Below are positions 44,126 through 54,482 of a DNA stretch of 64,000 nucleotides, piece after piece. Under the pieces are notes generated by a model. The model was given only the letters and a program-made list of their open reading frames with translations, did no database searches and was not told the origin of the DNA. The position numbers and the translations under genes were made by a program. The DNA comes from Rhea pennata. Its lineage: Eukaryota > Chordata > Aves > Rheiformes > Rheidae. Positions within the stretch are counted from its first letter, which is position 1. Each line of letters starts with the position of its first letter. The stretch covers positions 24,204,412 to 24,268,411 of the forward strand of contig NC_084675.1 of the NCBI RefSeq assembly GCF_028389875.1, read 5' to 3'.

Positions 44126-44689
44126 CAGCGCAGTGCGGGGCTGGCGGGAAGGGCCCCAGGGAGCGGTCAGCACTGCTCTTGCGAAAGGCTGGTCCCTGGG
44201 ACGGTAAACACCTCGGCGGAGCCCGGCGTGGTGACGTAAGGCTGCCGACACGCTGCCAGGGAGCTGCGGGGGCTGCAGCGTCCCGGCACGCAGTGCTGCT
44301 GCAGAGGCGCCCGGCTGCCTGGGACACGCAGGCAAGGCAGCAGCCAACTCTGGCACCCGGGGGGGGGCACGCAGTGTCGGGGGGATACGTAGTGCCCGGG
44401 GGGGACACACAGCACCCGGCAACGTCCTGGGACAGGGCCTGGCAGAGGCAGGGAAGACGGCCCACGGCGGGGGGAGGGTGCGATCGCGGCACCTTGCCTC
44501 CAGCCTGGGCCCTGCCCCGGACACCCCGAAACGCACCCCAGCGCCAGCAGCTCCCGCCACACCAGCGGCGCTGCGAGCGGAGCTGACGGCCCTCGGTGCG
44601 GGAGGCGGAGGGCAGCCCTGGAGCCCGGCTGGCCCAGCGCAGCTGCGGGGCAGCGCACAGCAGCAGGTGAGTGGCACCTTTATCACAGA
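44126..44689. other. GC-rich spacer, nothing recognised
   Basis: Unique GC-rich sequence between two CR1 pieces of opposite orientation. Contains short G runs near 44359 and 44470. Confidence 0.5.
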
Positions 44690-45183
44690 ACCAGTAAGGC
44701 TGGCAGGGACCTCTGGAGATCATCTAGTCCAACCTCCCCGCTCAGCAGGGTCACCTAGAGCATGCCAGACAGGACTGCATCCAGGCGGGCCTTGAAGATC
44801 TCCAGAGAAGGAGACTCCGCAACCTCTCTGGGCAGCCTGTGCCAGGGCTCCATCACTCTCACAGTGAAGAAATTCCCCCTCACGTTCAGGCAGGACTTCC
44901 TGCGGTTCAGTTTGTGCCCACTGCCTCTAGTCCTTTTGCATGGGACAACTGAAAAGAGTTCAGCCCCGTCCCCGTGACACCCTCCCTCCAGGTACTTGTA
45001 CACATTGATGAGATCTCCCCTCAGTCTTCTCTTCCCCAGGCTAAACAGACCCAGCTCTCGCAGCCGTTCCTTGGAGGGCAGATGCTCCAGCCCTCTGATC
45101 ATCCTCGTAGCCCTACACTGGACTCTCTCCGGTAGCTCCATGTCTCTCTTGTACTGGGGAGCCCACAACTGGACACAGTGAAC
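44690..45183 (-). mobile_element. CR1 3' end with ORF2 C-terminus
   Basis: The minus strand encodes the conserved end of CR1 ORF2: [19 protein letters not shown], then LGLFSLGKRRLRGDLINVYKY, then NFFTVRVMEPWHRLPREVAES and a stop after LDAVLSGML, followed by the short 3' tail with the reverse of 'gatcatctagtcca'. It is better preserved than the copies at 8.4 and 33.3 kb. Opposite orientation to the fragment at 43.8 kb shows they are separate insertions. Confidence 0.93.
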
Positions 45184-45215
45184 TGGACACAGAACAGCCA
45201 CAGAACTGGACACAG

Positions 45216-45221
45216 TTTATT
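45216..45221 (-). terminator. DHODH poly(A) signal
   Basis: AATAAA on the minus strand about 200 bp after the DHODH stop and just before the CR1 copy. Confidence 0.75.
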
Positions 45222-45420
45222 GACCAGAGCCAGCGGCGTGCCACAGCGCCTGCAGCGAGGCGGGCCAGCGCTCCCCTCCGCGGGAGGCTGCGGTGCCACG
45301 AGGGCCCTCGCAGGGCCTCGGCGGCAGGAGCGGGCGCTGCGACCCCGGGGCGCGGCGAGACGCAGCCCCGGGTGCCCGGCCTCGCCGCGGCTCCCCGGCC
45401 GGGGCTCGTCCCGCGGCGCC

Positions 45421-48400
45421 TCAGCTCCGGTGATCCGCTCCCACGGCCTCCGCCACGCTCCCGAAGCCCTGCTCCCTGAGCAAGGCAGCGGTGACGGTGC
45501 AGCCGCTCCGCCGCGCCACTGCCCCCCGGCCCGGGGCTCGGCCTGGCCCTCGCTCACCTCAGCAGCTGCTCCAGCTCCCGCTTCACCGCTGCCACGGCCG
45601 GCGGCCCGCGGTACGCGAGCGCCGTGTACATCTGCACCAGCGAGGCACCGGCACGGATCTTCTCCAGGGCGTCGCGCCCGCTGCTCACGCCGCCGACGCC
45701 GACGATGGGCAGGCGGCCTGCGGCGGCACGGGCGGGCGGTCGGCGCAGGGCAGGCGGCAGGCGGCCCGCCCGGCTGTGCCCCGCTCACCTCGCGTGAGGG
45801 CGTACATGTCCCGCACGGTCTGCGTGGACAGCTCCCGCAGGGGCGCCCCGCTGAGGCCGCCGGGCTCCGCGCGCCGCTGGCTCCGCAGGCCGCCGGGGCG
45901 GCTCGCCGTGGTGTTGCTGACGACGAGCCCGTCCACCCCCACCTGCGGCGGCCGGGCGCCCGCAGCGGGTCAGCGGCACGGTCCTCGCGGAGCCCAGCCC
46001 CGCAGCACCGCCGCGTGCCCGCCGCCGCGCCGCCCCGCACCTCGCACACCACACTGGCGATGTCCTGCTTGTCCTGCGCGCTGAGGTCCGGGGCGATCTT
46101 CACCAGCACGGCCGGCCTGCGCTCGCAGGGCAGCCTGTCCCGCTCCGCCAGCACCTGCGGGGCGAGGCGCCGGGCAGGGGGCTGCGCGCGGCCGGGCACC
46201 ACCCCGGCTGGCCCGCGCACGCACCGAGCACGGGCCCCGCCGGCGGCACGGGCCCCAGCTCAGCGGGACGCTGCATGGGCAGCGCTGCAGGGGCGGCGCC
46301 CGGCCCCACGCAGGAGCAGGGCGGAGGGCAGTGTCACGCCACGCGCGCGGCCTCTGCCGGCTCCGGCTCCCACCCGCAGCGCGCCAGGGCACAGTGGTCT
46401 GAGCAGCTCCAGGCGCCTCCGGCACAGGGAGCAGAACCAGCAGTGCCGCTGGCGGGCCGCGGCGGTGGCTCACCTGGGTCAGCAGGCTGTGCAGCTCGGC
46501 CCTGCCCTGCAGGTCCCGCAGCCCCGGCGTGTTGGGGCTGGACACGTTCACCACCAGGTAGTCAGCCAAGGGGCCCAGCGTCCGGACCCCGGCCACGTAG
46601 TCGGCGGCAGCATCTGCAGAGCTCTTGTTCTTGCCCAAGTTGATGCCGAGCGGCATCCCAGCTGGAATGGACGTGGCTCAGCCAGGCAGCAGGGCTGGTG
46701 CCCACCCGAGGGGTCACAGCACCCATGGGGGGGGGGCCCAGCACCAGCTACGGTCGAGGTGGGGACACGCAGCCTGCCCATCTCTTGGGACTGGAGCCCG
46801 GGCTGTGCTGCAGCCCTAGGAACAGCACCACAGCCAGCCCAGTACCACAGCCCCCAGCCTGGCCTCCCAGCACAGGCTGCCCCGGGAAACCACCCAGCCT
46901 TTACAGCCCCTCTGAGCTTCGACTGCTCTGGGCAGACTTGCCCTTCCCAGAGCAGCAGCAGGCAGGAGGGTTCCTGCTCGCTGCCCCCACAGAGGAGGCT
47001 GCAGCCCTGGGGCTCTTGCCCCGGTCTGGCACCCTCCATGCCTGCAGCTGCCTGGAAGAGCACCACCCCCCACAGGCCTCGGCGCGAGGGTTCGCAAGCT
47101 CCTCTCACCCTCAGTGAGCCTCAGCTGTGCCTGCTGGCGGGCCCGCAGCCTGCGCTCCACCGCGGCGTGACCATGGCTGTTAAACCCGTACCTGCAGCGG
47201 AACGAGCGATGCTCAGGGCCAGGCTGGCGCTCTGCAGCCCTGAGCAGCATGCGGGGGAAGGACAGCAAGGGAGATGCAGAGGCCGCAGTTGCTTGGTTTC
47301 AGCACATCCAACCCAGCAGCCCCCACTGAGCGGGAACCACCCAGAAGCAGAGCCTGACCCCCACTGCAGGCCACCCTGCCCCTCTCTCGCTTCCCATCAG
47401 CGACCTGGGGCTCTCTGCAGCAGCAGTGGCCCTCAGACCCACCGGTTAATGATTGCCCCATCCTCAGCCAGCCGGAAGACCCTGGGCTTGGGGTTCCCCT
47501 CCTGAGGCTGGGGCGTCACGGTCCCCACTTCCACGAAGCCGAAGCCCATCTTGTACAGTCCGTCCACGGCTTCGCCATGCTTGTCAAAACCAGCTGCCAG
47601 TCCCACTGGGTTGCGGAACCGCTGCCCAAGGACATGGACCTCCTGCGGGCCAGGGCCGGGTCACTGCCAAGGCACTGTGGGGCCAGCAGGGCCGCCAAGC
47701 CCCACCTTGTGCTGGCACCCAGCTGGGGGAAGCTGCAGCCAGGGCCTGCCCCCTCTGCCCCCCTGTCGTGGGTGTCCAGGCCTCCCTCCCTCCAGTCCCC
47801 AGGATCTCGGCCTCCCTCTCCCGGTCATCCTCCACCCATCCCTGCCGGGAGCCTCACCAGGATGGGGCTGTCGGGGCGGGTGGGTGGCAGCAGCCCGCAG
47901 GCGGCCGCGCGCAGGGCCAGGCCATGGGCAGCCTCGGGGGGGATGGCGTGGAGCGCGGGCATCACCACCGCCGCGTAGAGCCTCTCATCACCCGTCGCCA
48001 GTGCCCAGCCCACCAGCAGCCCGCCGCCCGCTGCTGCCGCTGCCAGCACACGCAGCTGCCGCTGCGCAGCACCATCAGTGCCTGCGCCACGGCCCGCGCC
48101 CCCTCAGCCCGTGCCTCCCACCGCCCACGCCTCCTGCATCCAGCACTGCACCTGGCATCTCCTCGTGTTCCCCCCGCACCGCACCGCACCTGCACCCCCC
48201 CGCACCACCTGCATCTTCCCACATCCCCCCTGCACCGCCCAACACCCCCGTGCCGGGCCCAGCCCCCCCTCAGCCACTGCCGCCGGTGCCTCCTGCACCC
48301 CACAGCCCCCCGCCCTAGGCCCCAGGAGCTCCCCAGCGCTGCCCACCCCCGGCCGCAGGCTCCCGCCAGGGAGAGCTCCCATCCCTCGGACCCCGTCGAG

Positions 48401-48969
48401 AAGCGCCGCCCGGTCCCGTCCACCCGCCCCGCCCCCGAGTCCTGCTCGCCCCGTCCCTGTCCTGGTACCGCCCCCGCTCGGCTCTGCTCGCTCTCCCGGT
48501 CCCGGTCCCGCCCCCCCGGCTCCTGCTCGCTCTCCCGGTCCCAATTCCGGTCCCGGTCCCGCCCTCCCCCGGCTCCCGCTCGCTCTCCCGGTCCCGGTCC
48601 CGCCCCCCCGGCTCCTGCTCGCTCTCCCGGTCCCAATTCCGGTCCCGGTCCCGCCCTCCCCCGGCTCCCGCTCGCTCTCCCGGTCCCGGTCCCGCCCCCC
48701 CGGCTCCCGCTCGCTCTCCCGGTCCCAATTCCGGTCCCGGTCCCGCCCTCCCCCGGCTCCCGCTCGCTCTCCCGGTCCCGGTCCCGCCCCCCCGGCTCCC
48801 GCTCGCTCTCCCGGTCCCGCTCGCGGTCCCGCCCTCCCCCGGCTCCCGCTCGCTCTCCCGGTCCCGGTCCTGCCCCCCCGGCTCCCGCTCGCTCTCCCGG
48901 TCCCGGTCCCGCCCCCCTGTGTCCCGCCCCCGCCACGCGCCCGCTCACGCGCAGCGCCCCCGCCGCCAT
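45421..48969 (-). CDS. DHODH: Dihydroorotate dehydrogenase, mitochondrial class 2
   Basis: Complete gene, nine exons in phase: 48969-48949, 48061-47858, 47642-47443, 47191-47109, 46661-46474, 46154-46041, 45942-45789, 45717-45558, 45475-45421. This gives 392 codons against 395 residues in human. It oxidises dihydroorotate to orotate in pyrimidine synthesis, using FMN and passing electrons to ubiquinone at the inner mitochondrial membrane. The N-terminus is a basic leader followed by an Ala/Gly/Leu-rich membrane segment (about residues 8-30). The barrel shows [42 protein letters not shown], the catalytic-serine motif NVSSPNT (serine near 211), [13 protein letters not shown] and the FMN-phosphate region [10 protein letters not shown]. 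It ends GADHRS. Exon 2 could start six bases later (CAG/CTG) with no frame change. No lesions seen. Confidence 0.97.
48470..48925 (-). repeat. C-rich tandem repeat in DHODH intron 1
   Basis: Units with 'ggctcccgctcgctctcccg' and 'gtcccggtcccgcccccc' recur. A higher-order period of about 92-93 bp is marked by 'tcccaattccgg' at 48538, 48631 and 48723. The array fills most of intron 1, just inside the gene from the promoter. Confidence 0.93.
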
Positions 48970-48989
48970 CCCCGCGGTCTGAACACTTC

Positions 48990-49080
48990 CTAGAGGCCCG
49001 ATCCGATGATTGGCCAAGGCCGGACTGTAATAGCCAATAGGGGCACAGGCCCGCCGAGACGGCGTGACGTCACGAGCGAC
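48990..49080 (-). promoter_or_regulatory. DHODH core promoter with CRE and CCAAT boxes
   Basis: Upstream of the start codon lie ATTGG (about 49011-49015) and CCAAT (about 49034-49038) boxes in opposite orientation. A perfect palindromic cAMP-response element, TGACGTCA, lies at 49065-49072, about 100 bp from the ATG. GC boxes follow immediately upstream. TATA-less, CpG-rich layout. Confidence 0.65.
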
Positions 49081-49120
49081 GGACAGGAGGAGCAAGGCCA
49101 GACCTGCGGCAAAACGGGCG

Positions 49121-49233
49121 AGGGGGCGGGGCCCCGGGCGAGGGGGCGGGGCCCCGGGCGAGGGGGCGGGGCCCCGGGCGAGGGGGCGGGGCCCCGGGCG
49201 AGGGGGCGGGGCCCCGGGCGAGGGGGCGGGGCC
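49121..49233 (+). repeat. Perfect 20-bp GC-box tandem repeat
   Basis: AGGGGGCGGGGCCCCGGGCG is repeated five times without a single difference, plus a partial sixth copy. Every unit contains a full Sp1-type GGGGCGGGGC box. It lies directly upstream of the DHODH promoter elements. Confidence 0.97.
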
Positions 49234-49344
49234 GCAACCCAGGCTGGCGCCATCACGCTGCCAGCGCCTGACCCGCCCTCCGGGGCACCGGCCCCCACCA
49301 TTCAGGCGCAGGGCAATAAGCTGTTTTTTTCTCCTCTGAAGAGA

Positions 49345-49350
49345 TTTATT
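49345..49350 (-). terminator. IST1 distal poly(A) signal
   Basis: AATAAA on the minus strand about 1.3 kb after the IST1 stop. A second AATAAA at 49647-49642 gives a shorter 3' UTR of about 1 kb. Both fall before the DHODH promoter repeats. Confidence 0.65.
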
Positions 49351-50651
49351 TGCCCTCTTGGAGCCAAAGCAAGTTATAGCTGCTTAGAGCAAGTCCCTCA
49401 CCCTGAGCCTGCAGGCTTCACGAGAGATTGTTAAAGGAACACAATCAGAAGAGGCAGGTTTACAAAAAACGCAACCCTAAATGACAGCAGCTGCTTCACC
49501 AAGAGACACTTGTGCCTGCTTCCTCTACAGGCATCTCCTTCTCCATCAGCAAAGCAGGATAGACCACCAGTGGCAAATACTGTCCTCTTGCTGTGCACAG
49601 CCCCATGACTCACTCAGACACAGCTGCTCACACTCCTGAACTTTATTAGGAAATAGTCTGTAAGATACAAACCAATCAAAAACTCCAAAGAAAAGTTGTG
49701 TGAAAATGTTATATACAGATACATTACACAGAAGAGAGCAAGTCATGTTCAACAGTCCCTCCCCCGAACAAGCACAGCCCTGGCTCACAGGAAGAAGTGC
49801 CCCAGCTGCACGAACAGCTCTGCCAGCAGTCAGGCTGGAGATTCCCAGTTACCTTGCTCTGTAGGTAAGTAAAGTTACTGCCAAGTATTAAGTCAGACTC
49901 TGGTCATCTTTCAGCTCTCCATAGGCTTTTTAGCAGCCAGTTGTCTAAGGCAGAGTTAGAACACACCATATGGCTCTGGTAGCTGCCCCTACCTTGCCAG
50001 CACACACTCCCCTCAGGTTCAGGCTGAATGCACTGCTGGAACAGGAAACAGTACAGCCCCGCCCTGCAAAAGGGGAACAAACCCTCCCTGCAGGTAATGC
50101 AGCAAAAGCGACAGAGGGCTCCCTGAGAATCCAGCAAAACTAAGAGAGGACTTCAGCTTCCCGGGCAAGCTCTGCAACTGCATCCAGCTGTAGCCAAGGG
50201 AGGGTACTGCAAAACCGTGAGGGCAGTGCCCTCGTCATCTGTGCCATAAAGCAGAGCTGGGCAGCACGTGCATGGTGCTCCCCTTGAGATAACATACATG
50301 AGGAGCAAGCCTGGTCACCTTTCAACCTTCATCTTCCTTCTCCATGGAAGGAAAAATAAAAGCCACCATGGAGGCAACCAGGATTGGCTTTCCTGTATAG
50401 TATAACTACCTAGACTGATAGGAGCTGTTTCCTGCTCCAGTCTCACAAGATCCCACAACAGTTCACCTCCTGGAGCAACAAAGACTGGGAAAGCGGCAGC
50501 ATTTGGTATAAGTACAGCAGGAAGAGGGCTCAAAAAGAAGAGTGCATTCATTTTAAGTTAATGCAGGAAACCAATTTCTAGGAGAGTGTTTCAGAGAGAA
50601 GAAGCTGTCACAGCTGCTGCCTCTCACACTGGAGTTACAGTCCCATCAGTC

Positions 50652-53600
50652 TTATGTTTTCTTCTTCAGCTCCTCAAATCTCCGAGAAAGATCATCAAAG
50701 TCAATGTCTTCAGAGGCAGAAGAATTGGCGCCAGCGGATGCTGTTGGAAGAGTATCTGGCACTGATGGTAATTCAGGTAACACAAAGTTATCATAGGTAT
50801 CAGAAGCTCTTGGTTTTGGAGAAGGTTCTGGCTTGGGCACAGGCCCTATTGAGAATAAGGAAAATATTTCACTTCACCATCACACTCTCCCCACACCAAG
50901 AGCCACATTTAAAAAGAAAAAAAAAAGTCATACTATCAAAAAAGCAGTACCATTGTATTTTTCTAGACAGGGCCAATAATCACACTTCCAACTGCACTTA
51001 CTCAATGAGAGGAAAAAAAAAAAACTACAAAGCGTCAGGTTTATATTGCTGCATAGAGCTGCAGTCATGGCAGGTCTCGGCTGGTCACCCTATCCTGTGG
51101 CTGTACCACATGGATGTGGTCCATCTCCTGCTGCTAGCCAGCTGCAGGTGGGCTGAAGCACCCCCCCACACACACACAAAAGGGCTGGACTGCATCATGG
51201 GGATTCAAAGTCCCCATTTTTTTTAATCCAAAACCTCTGAAGAGAGATGCAGGTATTGCATGCCCCTATCACCCAGCTGTCAGACTGAAGCATCCAGTGT
51301 ACCCATAGGTCTGCCTCCTTCAGCATTCATCAACACCACCACCATTCCAGAGGACGCCGTTAAACTGCTAGAAATCCTTGCTGGAGCTGGAAAAGGTCTA
51401 TTTACTCTAAAACTGTTTCTGCCCTTATCAAGGGCTAGAGATAACAAGTGTTTCTGAAGCTTACAGTGTAGAATCACACTGCACAAGGCTGGAGAATTTT
51501 ATTTGATCCAATTATGATGCATTAAGCACCTCAATCTTTCAGGCAGTTAGATCCAGGGATAATAGCTCTCTACTAGCCCTGCTGTATGCAGTCTCCACAC
51601 TAGAATTAGGATAGACTTGTCTATGCTAGTGCTTACTTCTTTCTTTCTGTAGTTGCAGAATAAGATTATTTATCCTGTATATAATATACATATATATCTC
51701 AATCACTTAAATCTGTTGCACTCTCATCTTACCTTGCAACTCCCTACATTAGGTCTTATGAGTCAGCTTAAGCTGGAGACACAGTACTAACTCCAGAGTC
51801 AAGCTCTGGTTCTCGTTTCCCAGTAGAAGTCCAGATCCTCCCCATTTGGGAGGATACTCTCCATTTCTGACACAGTCCTCTCCAGACTCAGACAGATCCT
51901 GCTTTCACCATGTGTCATGTTCAATACATTGTTCCCTGTATTGAAAACTTTCTCTCAAGGATGCTATGACCCCAACTTAGCCACAGCCATAAACCACCCT
52001 ATATTTCTCATACTTCTTGACATACTTACCAGAAACCTGTGCAGAAGAAACATCCTTGTCAGTGTCAGGCTCATCAATCTGAAAGAGACACTCAGTTACC
52101 ACCGATCTCTCTCTGAACAGGCACATAATCACACAGGCCTGTAGATGCTGCTCACGGACAACAGCAGCCACACTCACGCAGAGCAACAGAAATACTCTAC
52201 CTCTCGAAGGATAAAAGACAACCCTAGCTCCCAGCACACTCAAAAATCTCTTTCTTCCTAAGAAAAGAAGGCAGTGCCTCCATTCTGCTCTCCCTCCTTG
52301 TCAATCCAAGCAGCTTTGTTGGCCACATTCTGGAACTGGATTTAAAAACAGAAAATCCACACAAAACACAGATGCACATCCACTAGCAGGGCAAAAATTT
52401 TTATCAAGAAGTGAAAGAAGATTGTTATTTACACACCAGTGCAGAGACTGCTTACTTCCTTTTATAAGCCATAGATAAGCTCTTGTGACTAAGAAAGCAA
52501 GTGACGAAAGGACCCCACCTCAGGTCTTGATCCAGCTGGGACAAGTGCTCACAGCATGGTCAGGTATGCTTCTCCTGTGGGTTGCAGTCAGTACCATCTA
52601 TCTCTACCCAGCTAACAACTCTTGCATCTATGCCTGCACCTCCTTGACCAAAAGGCTGCTGTGCCGCTAGTAGGCAATGTCAGCACACGCAGGTGCTAGG
52701 CTACACTCATCCCTATTCAAGACACTGCAAAGACAAGAAGCTTGTCACTGAAAGCAAAATGACAAGCATGATCGTGAACTGCAGCAAAGACAGGTAAGTA
52801 CGGAAAGAGAAAGGTCCAGCACTTCCTTTCTTTGTCCCCAAACAGCCAAGAACAGGTTGGGAAAAGAAGAGTGTGTTTAAAACAGCTGGGTCTGCTGAAG
52901 TTTTCATCCAGGCTAACTACTGAATTAGTTCAAAAGCCATGATGAAACAGACCAAAAGTTATAAGCTTTACACTGCAAAAAGCAGAATTTGTGGACTCTA
53001 TTTGTTATCTGTTTATCACCATTTTAACAATGCAGTAGAACAAGCTTTGGCTCTGTAGCCGAAGCATGTAGCTGAACGAGGAACTTCCCCCTCACAAGCC
53101 ACACTCATCACACACACTCAGCAACTCACGACACCCAAAAGCAATGCCAACTACCACCCCAAAAGCTTCAAAGAGAAAGGTTGAGAGCAATGTGCTTAAT
53201 GAACATTTGCTTGTGGCTATCAATGCCCTCTTTTTGAGGTTCCCTCCATTTCCTACAAGGATGATTCACCTCAGGCACTTACAGACTCATATGTTGGTGG
53301 GGTTGCCGGAATTGGTGGTGGATGAATATTAGCAAAAGGCTGGTAGGTACCCACTGGTAAGCCATTGAAGTTCTCCTGTAAAGAAAGACAAACAGTCCTA
53401 CACACTGTGCTTACCAGGCAACTCACCTGGGAGAGCCACCACAGGACACAATACTCCTGCAGCTGCTATGGGAGTCAGAGAAAGTAGTTTAAGACACATG
53501 TAGATAAGTACCCAATGTGATATTGTTTATAGTCACTATGAAAAAAAATCCCAAATATTAGCCTGATGTAGTCACCTGGAACAACCAGATCCAGCTAAGA

Positions 53601-54444
53601 GGACTGCAAGTTATTCTAAGGAGTCAGCATGACTGAATAGTTCATCTGTTAAAACATTAGAAGCACCAGGCCAAAATGAAAATACCCTGCTTTAACAATT
53701 CCTGAGCAACCATCACAAAACAGGAAGAAGATCTCTCTGGATCACTCAAAGCTTTCTCTTGTCCTTATCTGTAAGAGAAGGGGGCCTCAAAGACCTAGAC
53801 TTGGAGAGAGTCTTCAGAATATTTATGCCTGAGCCTTCAGCCAGCTGATGATACTTGTCCCAAATTTTCTGTGAAAAACACTGCAGCATTGCAAGGACCA
53901 TATTAAGATACCAAGCGCACTGTCTCCAGTCCACACAGCCAACTGTAAAGGGCAGAATTCAGCCAAAGGCCTGTGACAATGTGCTCTTCCCAGCTCCCAC
54001 CTTCCACTGTTGCAAGAAATCATCTCCAATGGCCAGGTCCCCTCCTCACAGGTCTGAAGATGTATTCTTGCATTTTTCCCTTGCTTTTCTCGCTCCGCAA
54101 AATTCACCCAATTTTCTTAACTGAATTTTGGCACACTACCAGCCTACGAATTTCAAAGTGCTGCTCCAACCCCTGGCCAAAAGCCTGACAGTCAGCAGAA
54201 GACTGCCTCAGGAGTTAAGTCTTGATTTTCTGTTTCCTGAGGGAAAAGAGGGCTGGCTAGAGAACAGCAGTAGGAACTTCCACAGTCTGGAAGCAACAAG
54301 AAGCTTCAGCCACACTGCCAACAACTTCCATCCCATGCAGTCTCATAGCAACAAGATGGCCTTCTGACACAGCAAATTATCAGTACAGACATTTCCCAAA
54401 AAGTAAGCACAGGACTAAGCATTACAAGCAGGGTTCCCCCCCCC

Positions 54445-54482
<38 letters not shown>

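Noticed and set aside
45178-47505. A 775-codon open frame on the + strand
   Set aside because: It is antisense to DHODH exons and introns. The minus strand carries the conserved, phase-keeping gene, and the + frame follows GC content.
47453-48982. A 509-codon Pro/Arg/Ser-rich open frame on the + strand
   Set aside because: It crosses antisense DHODH exons and the intron 1 C-rich array. The repeat explains its length.
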